Assembly (NCBI GenBank): GCA_002682825.1 | Contig: NOKP01000010.1 | Coordinates: forward strand, 558,001 to 622,000 | Origin: Neonectria sp. B-13 | Lineage: Eukaryota > Ascomycota > Sordariomycetes > Hypocreales > Nectriaceae | DNA: 64,000 nt | Direction: 5' to 3' | In this document: piece by piece, positions 53,996-64,000 of the stretch | How positions within the stretch are numbered: position 1 is the first letter of the stretch | Layout: each line of letters opens with the position of its first letter | The notes under the pieces: model-generated | Database searches by the model: none | Told to the model about the DNA's origin: nothing | The model's input: the letters and a program-made list of their open reading frames with translations, nothing else | Translations under genes and position numbers: made by a program

Positions 53996-54836
53996 TTTAT
54001 TGAGTCCTCCGTCACGTTTCTTAACGATACAGCCCCACATGCACGAGGGATCTTCAATTACCTTGAGACGCATGATCAGTATTTTTCTATTTTCATTTTT
54101 TTGTGTTCCATTTACGAACGGAGTTTGGTTATACCAGTAGCGCGGGAAAAGCCCTTTTTGCATTTGGCCTGGCGTTTCTAGGGGCAAGAAGGATAATGAA
54201 TTCCCGGGCTGGGTCTTTAGTGCCCACGGATTCGCACTTGTCGTCGTTTTCTCACAGGCACTCGCTTCCGGAGAGGAGTAGCAGTGGAACTGAGCAGGGA
54301 AAATTTGCAAGAGCATGTACCTGTCGATAGAATTATGAGAAATGACGAATCTTAGCATTGAACAAGAATGAAGCGAACGTGAACATCAGCACTCGTACGA
54401 ACTCGTTTCTTCTTGAGCGCTCCTATTCGGACATCAGCTTAAAGCCAAAAGTGGTTCCAATACTTGTTACTGTTCTGTAGATCCAAGATGGGTTGCGGCT
54501 GAAGAGAGTGCCTACAAAGGGCCGTACATGTGGCCAAATGGCATTTAAGCGCCCCTCAATGTGGTTCCAGCAAGGTCGTAAAATCGTAAACGGTGACGAG
54601 AGGCGTGCGCCTGTGAGCTCTGAATAGATACGCATCAATAACGCCCAGTAACATCGAGATGGGACATGTCGCATCATCACGTGATGCACTGTACGTCACC
54701 CCATCCGGCCTCCCGCCCGCGTCATCCCTCGAAGCGTTATCAGGCAGTCTGACGGTGAGACAGCTTCGTCCTCGATTACGATTCACCCTTTTGAACATCA
54801 ATCTTCATTCAAGCCTCGTCCCGCCCTCATTGTGAA
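53996..54836. other. frq 3' flank and promoter of the flavoprotein gene
   Basis: 841 bp with no protein gene. In Neurospora an antisense transcript (qrf) starts downstream of frq. GATC occurs here at about 54047 and 54074, but I cannot tell whether an antisense promoter exists. Confidence 0.4.
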
Positions 54837-56759
54837 ATGCATTATTCCTGGAGGGCCTGTGTAGCTCTACTGGCCGGCACCCTCAGTGCTCCGGCCAATG
54901 GAGCTAGTGAGGTCAAGAATGTTGCCATCATTGGTACGTGCCGCGAACTCTTGACTGTGTTTCGATAGAGTTGCCGTATCTTCACTGTGTTTGGAGCGCA
55001 CTCTTCCCCCTATAAACACCTCGTCGCCTAGTTCGCTTCAAATTGAAGACATGAGAGCCAATCTGACTACATCGTCTCAATGCCGCTGTCACTTCATCGG
55101 TGATGCTAATATGAGACTCTAGGCGCCGGTGCAGCGGGTTCCTCGGCAGCGTACCACCTTCAAAAATACGCCGAAGAAGAGGGATTGTCCATCAACATCA
55201 CCATTTTTGAAAAGACCGAGCGTATCGGTGGTCGCACGCTCACGCTTGAAGCCTACGATGACCCCTCTCAACCCATTGAGCTGGGAGCTTCCATCTTCGT
55301 CGAGATCAACCAGATCCTGTTCAATGCGAGCCAGGAATTCAACCTCCCTACTGGCGACCCCGACGAGCAGGAGAAAGGCGCAGTCACCGCTATCTGGAAC
55401 GGCAAGAAGTTCGTCTTCGAGACGTCGGAGGGCTCATCGTGGTGGTGGGATGTCGCCCAGATGTTTTGGAAGTACGGCCTGGCGCCTTACAAGGCGGTCA
55501 AGCTCGTGAAGAGTGTCGTCGGGAGGTTCATGCAGATGTATGATGCGCCGCATTTCCCCTTTCGGTCCCTCACTGAGAAGGCATTCGAACTTGGCCTTGT
55601 GGATATTACTGGGGTGACTGGAGAGCAATTCCTTGCCCAGAACAATGTTTGTGTTTCCGACAGGGCTTTAGTGAAGCGTAACCAGCTAATTTTGTTCAGA
55701 TCGATGCTCGGTTCGGCCGTGATATTCTCCAAGCTGCGACGCGAGTCAACTATGCCTCCAACCTGGCTTTCATCCACGGCCTGGAGACCATGGTAAGTAG
55801 ATCGGCTCTCGGCACAAAGCTATGCTAATCCCTACCAGGTATCATTTGCTACCGACGGCGCCATGGCGGTTCAGGGTGGAAACTGGCAGATATTCGACAA
55901 GATGGTGAGTGCCAGCGGAGCTTCGGTGTATCGTAACACATCGGTGGCCTCTATCTCAGCGGTCCGGAAGAAGACGGAGGCCTCTTCGCCCAAGTATGTC
56001 ATCGCCACAAAGGACGCTCTTGTCAAATCAAGCTCGAATGAGGAATATGGCGTTGCCTTTGACAACGTCGTTGTGGCGTCTCCCTGGCAGTTCAGTCACA
56101 TAGGCGCCGGCGAAGGAGTGCTCCAGCACGCTATTGACGAAATTCCCTACACGAAGCTCCATGTCACGCTATTTGCTTCACCGCTGAAGCTCAGTGCCAA
56201 GTTTTTTGGTCTCTTTCCTGGAACCAAAGCGCCAAGCAGTGTTTACACAACTCTGGCTGAGGGCGATGAGCCGAAGCTGGGAGCGGACGGCGTTGGTAGC
56301 ACTGGGTTCTACTCCGTCAGCACGCTGAAGACGGTGGTCAACCCAAGGACCGGGAAGCGGGAGCATGCGTACAAGATCTTTTCTGCTGAACCCGTTACCT
56401 CTGGATTCCTGTCGAAGCTCCTTGGCACGGAAATCCCCGACACCTTTGTTGCTACAAAGGCTGAGGAAGGCGGTGAGGCGGTCGAGCCCATCTCGTGGTA
56501 TCAACCCCACTGGTTCTACTCTTATCCGATGCTGCTTCCTCGCGTCACGTTCCAGGACCCCATCATCGGCGATGGCCTCTACTACACATCTGGGATTGAG
56601 AGCTTCATATCCACGATGGAGACGAGCGCTCTGATGGGTAAGAACGTTGCTCGGCTGATTGCAGATGACTTTGCTGGTATCTCGCGGACCGGCAACAAGG
56701 GGGCTTCTGATGAGTCTGTTGAGGAGGGTATCCGCGAGCAAGGTCCCGGAGAGCTCTGA
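54837..56759 (+). CDS. Prenylcysteine lyase/oxidase family FAD protein
   Basis: Family members cleave prenylcysteines released from degraded prenylated proteins, using FAD and oxygen, usually in lysosome or vacuole. Exons 54837-54933, 55123-55646, 55700-55792 and 55839-56759 give 544 aa. A signal peptide is likely (MHYSWRACVALLAGTLSAPA). The FAD-binding Rossmann motif spans the first intron: VAIIG then AGAAGSSAAYHLQ, with the end of the beta-alpha-beta unit at IFEKTERIGGRT. The middle (FGRDILQAATRVNYASNLA and GAMAVQGGNWQIF) and the end (DGLYYTSGIESFISTMETS) match the lyase domain. The C-terminal 30 residues are acidic and low complexity. It lies directly downstream of frq; no clock link is implied. 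Confidence 0.88.
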
Positions 56760-57674
56760 TTGGATATAGGGATATATGCCACTGCACTAGCTTCGGTAGG
56801 ATTTACAATAGCATGAGATTTTACGACAGTGAGGGGTGGTGCGTATGTCCTATGTTAGAAACGATGATCGTACAGGCTGAGACGTGGTTGGACAAATATA
56901 TCGACATTGAAGCATTGAAATTCAGGTCGGTGGTGGAAAGCAATCTTCATATACAGCGCTTCGAATGAACACGAGTGGAGACGAAGTAAACTAAAACAGT
57001 TTAGTGATCCTAATATGGTCGGTAAGGTAATCTGTTGAAACTAGTGGCAATAAAATCAGTCAGTTCTTGTAAGTGAAAGGAGTAGGGAAGAGGTGAGAGA
57101 GCTTGGGTGTGGCGCATGATCAGGTTGGTCTAGGGTGGCGCCACCGTCATTTGTGGCGAAAATGACCCCTCCTTCCCCTTCACCCCTCCAACCGTGGCGG
57201 CCTGGACTAAGGAACAGTACACAAAAAGGCAACCGCAGATTTGTTATGACGCACCGTGTCTCTCCCACCTGCTGGCCTAACGTGCTAACCCAACCTAACT
57301 CCCTCCTAACTCTGCGTAATCCTGGTTCTGTGATCATCCGGCCGCCCACCCAACCAACTCACGCTCACGCTCACACACACTCACAAGTCGCATCCTGCCT
57401 GCTTGCTTGCCGCTTGCCTTAAGGTACCTTGCTTTCCTTGCCGTACTAGCTAGTAGGTGCCCTTCTAGCTTCCCCGGTGGCCTCTGCCTTGCCGACGTAC
57501 TTATACCTGTCTAGCATCACCGTTAACTTTTTCGGCCCTTCCTTTCCCTCTTCTCTTCAACGCCCCAAACATTCATGAACAGCGCTGCGACGGCTTGAGC
57601 GAAGCACACACATCCCTTGCCGCAAGCCGCGATAGTCGCCCGCCGCTCCTCCGGTCGTTCCTTCGATCGCCAGC
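56760..57674. other. Intergenic: flavoprotein 3' end and VID27 promoter
   Basis: 915 bp. Short CA-type repeats (ACGCTCACGCTCACACACAC at about 57361-57380) and repeated GCTTGC at about 57400-57418 lie upstream of VID27. No gene seen. Confidence 0.5.
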
Positions 57675-60426
57675 ATGTTTGTTCTCCGGAATGGTGAGTT
57701 CCATTTTGCTTGTGCCCCGCGTTCCACGGTCCCCTCCCCCTCCCTCTCCTCCCCCCAACGCCCGTTAGCTGTTGGCCGTTGGTTGTCGTCTTTTCTTTCC
57801 ACAAAGACGACTGGCCACAGCCTCAGCCAGCCTCATCCTGCGCCTACCTAATTCCTCATCCTTGCTTCCGCATCTATCGCTTTTTCCCTCCCTCATCGCC
57901 TTCCACATCATCACCTTTACCGTGGCCCTCTTTCCCGTACAACCTCCCATCATCCTCTGCTACCCCACTTCGGTAATCCATATAAACTAACGTTTCTCTC
58001 CCTGCATAGTCGGCAAATTCATCTTCGGTTCAGGCACCCAGGAAGCACTGATTGAGCTTCCCCAAGGCCAACTCTACCTCGTCCGACCTCTCTCGCCCAA
58101 GGGCTACTCCGAACTCATCTTCAAAGATTCAGCCATCCGCATCCGTCGCACCAACCAAGACTTCCAATACCAGCTCGTCGTCCAGCGCGTCTTTGAGGAA
58201 GGCGAAGCTGAACTTCTCGCCGAAGAGGAGGGTGACGACGCTGCCATCGACGCTCTTGCCTCCGAGAAAGACGAAAAGACCTTCTTGCTCGACGAGGCCC
58301 TACACTTCCGCGTCGAAATTAGACAAGACGGCGATAAGGTCTTGGCTTGGAAGGATCTGAGCGGAGATACTGGTGATATCTACCAGTTTGTCTGTGACCC
58401 TTCTGTCTCCACGAACCAAGTCCAACAGTTCGTGCGAGTATCGCACGAGTGCCAGTACGAGCGCAAGTATCGCAAGCCGCATACCACTGCCTCCAGTCAC
58501 GACCTGCAACAGTTTGAAGTCCAGGAGGAGGACCCTATCCCACCAGCCAGCCCCATCCACAGCCCCATCCTCTCTCGCTCCATCGAATCCGTCGACGAGA
58601 TGTTCTTCAAAGCAAACACGGCCAACTCGACCGCCAAGCGGGAGCCTGCCACCATTCCCGAGCAGGAGATTGACGTGCCTGAATTGACTGGCCCTAACGC
58701 TGATTCCCCCCCAGAGGCTCTCGAGATTTACGCTGCCGTCCCTGCCGAGCTCCACCTCTTCGACCCGCAGCCTGGACACTTTGCCATGGTGGATGATGCC
58801 GTCGTCACTACTGTTTCTGAGGTTGGGAAATGGGAGTACTGGCTACAGATTGAGAGCAAGGAAAAGGCTTGGCTCGGGACCCCCGTTGTCGCTGACTTCA
58901 ATCCTGTCTTCGACTTCGAGTACCTTTCTTTCGTCTTCAACCATTTCAGTGCTGACGGCACTGCCAAATCCTGGCTGCTCCGTTTCCGAGATCAGCCAAC
59001 TCTGGAGAAGTTCCAACATGCCATCATGCAAGCCATCTGGGAGAAATTGAACGAGACCAAGTGGGCCAAGATTCAAGAGAAGGAGCGTGAATACGTTCTT
59101 GATTCATTTGGCGACTTGAACATGGAGGATGCTCCTCTCGAGGATCTGGAAGAGGAAGAAGAAGAGGAGGAGGATGAGGAAGAGCAGGATGACGATGCCC
59201 CGCGAGATGAGGAGTATGACACCGACGAAGATGAGGACAGCACTTTCCCAAGGAACGCCGATGGTGAGGTCAACTCCCAGCTCGCTGTTGGCTACAAGCA
59301 CGACCGATCTTTCGTTGTCCGTGGATCCAAGATTGGCGTTTTCAAACATACTCCCAACAACCGCCTCGAGTTTTCGACCAATATCTCCAAGGTCACAACA
59401 CCAGCTGGCAAGCTCATGAACCCCAAAAAGGTGATGCTGCACAGCGAGGATCGCGATCTCATCCTTCAGAACGAGATCGACCCCAACAAGTTGTACCGCA
59501 TGGATCTCGAATACGGCAAGGTTGTTGACGAGTGGAAGGTTCACGATGACATTCCTGTCGTTAACTTCGCCCCCGAGAACAAGTTTGCTCAGATGACGTC
59601 TGAGCAGACCTTCCTCGGTGTTTCCAATAACGCGCTCTTCCGCGTCGACCCTCGACTCTCCGGCAACAAGCTTGTTGATTCGGAGATGAAGCAGTACGCT
59701 TCAAAGAACGACTTTTCTGCCCTTGCTACGACTGAGAAGGGCTATATCGCAGTCGCCAGCAACAAGGGAGACATCCGCCTCTTCGATCGCCTCGGAATTC
59801 GTGCGAAGTCCCAACTCCCAGCTCTTGGTGACCCCATCGTTGGTATGGATGTGTCTGCTGATGGTCGCTGGATCTTGGGTACCACTCGCAACTACATCCT
59901 GCTCATTGATGCTCAGCAAAAGTCCGGCAAGAATGAAGGCAAGCTCGGATTTGAGAAGGGATTCGGCGCTGACTCCAAGCCTCACCCTCGCCGTCTGGCC
60001 CTTACTCCTGAACACGTGGCCCAGTTCTATCACGAGACGGGCAAGACCGTCTCGTTCACACCTGCCAAGTTCAACACTGGAGAAGGAACCGAAGAGACTA
60101 GTATCATCACTGCCACTGGACCCTACATCATCGAGTGGAATCTGAAGAGAATTCTCAAGGGAACGAAGGCGGCATACAAGATCAAGAGATACGAGGAAGA
60201 GGTCAAAGCCGACGATTTCAAGTTTGGCTCGGACAAGAACGTCATCGTGGCGCTCCCTAACGAGGTCAACATGGTCGCCAAGCAGAGCCTGCGAAAGCCT
60301 ACGCGGGAGAGCATTGTCGGTGACATTCGGCTCAGTGGTGGACGGAGAGCATCAGGGAGAATCGGAACGCGAGACAGCGGGCGGTACAAGCTAGGAAAGG
60401 ATGACATCGTCGACTCGCCCTACTAG
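57675..60426 (+). CDS. vid27: Vacuolar import and degradation protein Vid27
   Basis: Cytoplasmic protein named from yeast screens for glucose-induced vacuolar degradation of fructose-1,6-bisphosphatase; its molecular role is not settled. A 19-nt first exon (57675-57693, MFVLRN plus one base) is joined over a 316-nt intron to 58010-60426, giving 811 aa. The N-terminal domain starts VGKFIFGSGTQEALIELP and has a PH-like character. A Ser/Pro/Glu linker follows, then the segment with ELHLFDPQPGHFAMVDDAV. A very acidic tract (LEDLEEEEEEEEDEEEQ) lies at about 370-400. The C-terminal domain is a beta-propeller-like Vid27 core with DLILQNEIDPNKLYRMDLEY and ATTEKGYIAVASNKGDIRLF. Ends with a basic tail. 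The microexon is inferred from splice signals and frame. Confidence 0.9.
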
Positions 60427-61241
60427 GTACCGTTCGATGCAGCACAACGATGGCGTGAGCGACCTGATAAATTGAGCGTTAAGGGAGAAATACCAAGGGC
60501 TTCATATACCATGACGACCAGCCGACGAGGAGTTTGAGACGGATTTGAATTCGAATTTCCCAGGCATGGGCCGTAGGGAAACTGTCTTGTTTTTGCTTAG
60601 ATACCAGCTCCGAAGGGGACGCATCTGCGTCACAGAGAAGTTTGGAGGTTACTGATTGATGGTATTTCCTTTTTCGACATTCCGACGTCCCGTATTCCAT
60701 TGAGCGGCCATGTTCTCTTCGTCAACGGATGGTGTTTGTTTTAGCCACTGCAATCGAGGATGGATGATGGTAGAGAGTTCAGGAAGTATTGCTGCCAACT
60801 TGGGTTACGTAGTGGAAGCAAGTATCCTGATTTGCAATAGCACGACTCTTTGCAATGTTCGAGAACAAATAGCCCAACCCCGTAGTATACTAGATTAAAA
60901 TGTCAAATCTTCAAGAGACCAAATTCGCAATAATGATATGCCCTTACAGAGGCTCGAAGTTTACTTTAACATTCATGAAGGACTGGGTGTGGAATGGGTA
61001 GCGTGATTTTAATGGGTATGGTAGACTATATCGAAGGCGCTAGTAGCATACGCCTTGTGTGATAACTACAAGAGTATGCAGTGGTGAAAATGCTATCGCG
61101 AGTGCGCCATTGTAATTGTAAAGGCAAAAATATGATACCCAGACCATGACCGCTATACCCCAATCTCGTGAACTCGTTTCCTTCATATCCATGTGCCAAT
61201 CGAAAGGCCCGTCTAAAGGGTCCTGTCGCCTAGTTACCGAG
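60427..61241. other. Convergent intergenic region, VID27 / TPS1
   Basis: 815 bp of 3' flanks; AT-rich around 60890-61110. No gene or RNA recognised. Confidence 0.5.
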
Positions 61242-62906
61242 CTAGGCATCGCTAGGCTTCACCGATTCGGGCTCCTCGGTGTGACCGAGACCCAACAGAG
61301 TCTCTGCTTTCTTCCCTGTCTGCTCAGCTGCATGTTGCACCTTCTGACCCAGACTCACGACGGCGCCGGAGACATTGCGCAGGGTCTTTTGCTGAGTGTT
61401 TTCTGCACTCAAGCGGGTCATCTCAGCGACAAAACTAGCACCCCACCAGGCACTGGTGTACTTGAAGACGTAACGCTCGAGCTTCTTGTAGTTGGCCTCA
61501 CGCTGTTCGGGACTCATGGTAACAGCGTCATGGATAGCATTGGCAAGCTCCTCTGTGTTCCAGGGGTTGACAATGAGACTGCCGTTGAGAGATTGGGCAG
61601 CACCCGTGAATTCGCTGAGGATCATGACTCCATGGTTTTCGCGTTGAGTGGCGATATACTCATAAGAAACGAGGTTCATTCCATCACGTGTCGACGAAAC
61701 CAGACAGACATCTGAAACAGCATACAACGCAGTCAGTTCATCAAAAGAGACTGATTGATGGAGGAAATGAATGGGCATGAATTCGATGGTACCAAATTTT
61801 CCGTTGATACGGCCAACAAGTTCGTTGACCACGGCACGAAGATTTTGGTATTCCTCAACGTCTTGTCTTGAGGGAACGGCCACCTGGACAAGAACAATCT
61901 TGCCAATCCACTCGGGGTGCTCCGTTAGGAAAACTTCAAGAGCGTGCAGCTTCTGGGGAACACCCTTGATGTAGTCGAGGCGGTCGACGCCAACAATGAG
62001 CTTGACGCCCTCAAACTTGCGGCTGAGGGCGGCAATACGCTCCTGGACCTTGGGCTTCTTGAGGCCCTCGACGAAGTTGTCCGGATCGATTCCAATTGGG
62101 AAGGCGCCAACGGTTACAAATCGGCCGTTCCAGTCAACGCCGTTGGGCGTCGTAGGTGTTTCCAGAATGCGGGAGCAACTGCTAAGGAAATGGCGAGCGT
62201 AGTCGTAGGTATGGAAGCCGATAAGATCGCAGTCGAGCAGGCCTGTAAGAAGAGCTTCTCGGACAGGCAGGATACGGTAAATTTCACTGCTGGGGAAAGG
62301 AGTGTGCAAGAAGAAGCCAATCTTGACGTTCTTCTTCGAGTTGCCAATCTCCTCACGGAGCATCTGAGGCAAAAGCATCAAGTGGTAGTCGTGGACCCAG
62401 ATCAAGTCACCATCTTGGACATCCTTGATGACGGTTTTGGCAAAGAGACGGTTGACTTCTTGATATGCGGCCCAAGCGGACTCATCGAAGGTGATCTCAC
62501 CGGGGTGATAATGGAAGAGGGGCCAAAGGATAGAATCTGTAGTTTCGCTGGTTAGCTTGTCTCAAAATGATGGCATTTTTGGTAGGGCAGACATACTCGA
62601 AAACCCATTGTAATGGCGATCCGCAAGCTCGTCGTCGATGAATACGGGATGAGCGCCGTACTCCTCCTTGAGGCGGGTCTTCATGCCGTCGACCTCATTA
62701 TCAGGTACCTCGAGGCCGGGCCAGCCATACCACTGGAAGCTGGTGGTCTTGCTAAGACCGCTGAGACCAGTTACAAGGCCACCAGAGGACATGGAGAAGC
62801 TATAGCTGCCATCCTCGGAGCGCTTGATGGTGATGGGGAGGCGGTTAGAGAGGAGGAGCAGGCGGCCGGGGATAGCCTGTCCATTCTCATCGACGGTGCC
62901 AGGCAT
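61242..62906 (-). CDS. tps1: Alpha,alpha-trehalose-phosphate synthase (UDP-forming), Tps1
   Basis: Makes trehalose-6-phosphate from UDP-glucose and glucose-6-phosphate; important for stress tolerance, spore viability and control of glycolytic entry. Minus-strand exons 62906-62597 and 62536-61242 (60-nt intron, GTATGT donor, TACAG acceptor) give 534 aa. GT20 motifs are in order: RLLLLSNRLPITI, GGLVTGLSGL, WYGWPGLEVP, DLIWVHDYHLMLLPQ, GFFLHTPFPSSEIYR, DRLDYIKGVPQKL and STRDGMNLVSYEYIATQ. The C-terminal 60 residues are a variable, Ala/Lys-rich tail. No phosphatase domain is fused, so this is the catalytic synthase rather than Tps2. Several AGGGG boxes lie upstream. Confidence 0.97.
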
Positions 62907-64000
62907 GTTGAAAATGCGTGTGTAGACACTGTGGTTCGTATGGGAGGGGGTCGAGCGGACGAGGATTCCAAGTTCCCTTGGAGGTTTGAAAGAAGCTCAA
63001 AAGAAGAAGAGTTGGGGAAAGGAGGAGCTTGGTCTCGGCGCACGTAGCTATCTCGCAGTCGTGGTCCGTGGAGGGGCAGGGAGCTGGCCTGGAGCTGCGA
63101 GCCTGCGAGGCAAACAGTGGGAGCTGGCAGGGTATCCGGTATAGATCACCCCAGCTGTGGAGTTAGCGCAGCGAGCTTCGGGTCGTAGTCTCGTAGACCA
63201 GCAGAACGATNNNNNNNNNNNNNNNNNNNNNNNNNNNNNNNNNNNNNNNNNNNNNNNNNNNNNNNNNNNNNNNNNNNNNNNNNNNNNNNNNNNNNNNNNN
63301 NNNNNNNNNNAATGGAGGAGGGAGAAACGACAAAAGGACAAAAAATCAGGTAGGTCGGTGGCTTGGGGGGGGGGGGCAACAAACGAGGGGACGAAAGAGG
63401 GAAAGGAGGGGAGAGGAGGGGCAAGCCAGTACGTACCTACCTTGTGCAGTACCTGCCGTGAGTGTGCGATAAGTACGAGTACTTCGTCAGCGGTACCCAG
63501 GGCAATTGATGACGACTCTGTGACTCTATTGGGATTTGATCATTGAACCCAAGATGCGATGCAAAGGAGAGGGGATTTCCAAATAAAAGATCCGGATCAG
63601 CACGACGCAAGAAGGGTGCCGAAATGCCACGTGAATGGTACATCGTCGCCTCGACAGGAAAGTACAGTACAGTTTAATATTGCCGCAAATCGATCGCATC
63701 CTCGTCTCTCCATCGTTCCCGGGACGGGCGTTGAGCCATGGTAGAGTTGCATCTAACCGCACCCTCAACTCAAGACCCGGCCCGTTTTCTTCGAATACGT
63801 AGTGGGATCGGGTGCAGCCAGTGCAGGCTCCAAGTACAGCTACCTCGCACCCCCTTCGGCCCGTCGAGAAAAACATCATCCACCCAACAAGAGTCGATGA
63901 TGCCATGCACCTGTCATATACCCACGGGGTGCCGACCAGTGAGCAATAGTGCTTTCCCATTTCTGATCAAACAGGTTTGCAAGCGAGGTCAATCTACAAG
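62907..64000. promoter_or_regulatory. tps1 upstream region with AGGGG (STRE-like) boxes
   Basis: AGGGG occurs at 63072-63076, 63386-63390, 63407-63411, 63417-63421 and 63570-63574. AGGGG/CCCCT is the stress-response element bound by Msn2/4-type factors and works in either orientation. Some lie in G-rich simple sequence (a G14 run starts at about 63365), so chance is possible. Beyond the gap no gene is recognised up to the window end. Confidence 0.45.
63211..63310. other. Assembly gap, 100 N
   Basis: Exactly 100 undetermined bases, the conventional filler for a gap of unknown size, in the tps1 upstream region beside a long G run. Confidence 0.99.

Noticed and set aside
46060..62906. A biosynthetic or defence gene cluster in the right half
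   Set aside because: The genes are conserved housekeeping or regulatory genes of unrelated pathways, with no backbone synthase, transporter or regulator set.
1..64000. tRNA, 5S rRNA, CRISPR arrays and intact transposons
   Set aside because: Scanning intergenic regions by eye for tRNA B-box-like sequence, 5S-like blocks, direct-repeat arrays and transposase motifs gave nothing supportable; a covariance-model scan would be decisive.

Overview
The window is nuclear DNA from a filamentous ascomycete, most likely a sordariomycete (Hypocreales or a close relative). The evidence is short introns (mostly 46-82 nt, GTRNGT donors and YAG acceptors), a FREQUENCY clock gene, a HET-domain incompatibility gene, a cofactor-independent phosphoglycerate mutase, and dense genes on both strands. 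I could not place the species. There is one assembly gap of 100 N at 63211-63310.

Layout. 1-10 kb: the 3' part of a cytochrome P450; an FG nucleoporin with a CCCH finger (Nup42/Amo1 type); 40S ribosomal protein uS10 (rps20) divergent from a CUE-domain Cue3/ASCC2 homologue; and a convergent gene fusing C2H2 zinc fingers to a trypsin-like peptidase domain. 10-17.6 kb: a TpA-rich, RIP-like block, a HET-domain gene, and a ferric/cupric reductase divergent from a Ctr copper transporter. 18.9-22.3 kb: a very short Smaug/Vts1-like SAM protein, a conserved nuclear-looking protein, and COX20. 22.8-33.2 kb: DNA polymerase epsilon catalytic subunit (2214 aa), an aldose 1-epimerase, and a DEK-C/HIRIP3-like chromatin protein. 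33.7-38.8 kb: MDM35, a small membrane protein, GPI1 and a basic protein of unknown function. 41.4-46.1 kb: tubulin cofactor C, Mediator subunit 9 and phosphoglycerate mutase. 46.1-54 kb: a 4.9-kb apparently gene-free stretch ending in the clock gene frq. 54.8-62.9 kb: a prenylcysteine-lyase-family flavoprotein, VID27 and trehalose-6-phosphate synthase.

Most genes are single-copy housekeeping genes with no shared pathway. Two divergent pairs make functional sense. uS10 is the ribosomal protein whose ubiquitin chains are read by the complex containing Cue3. A metalloreductase next to a Ctr transporter would supply and import reduced copper. The frq locus is the regulatory centre of the window: its upstream region carries a perfect (CGAT)4 tract resembling a White Collar light-response element, its internal start codon for a short isoform is conserved, and a 51-nt frame-preserving intron follows directly. 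Exon boundaries were chosen by hand from splice signals, reading-frame closure and recalled family sequences; every multi-exon model given here closes in frame, but none has transcript support.
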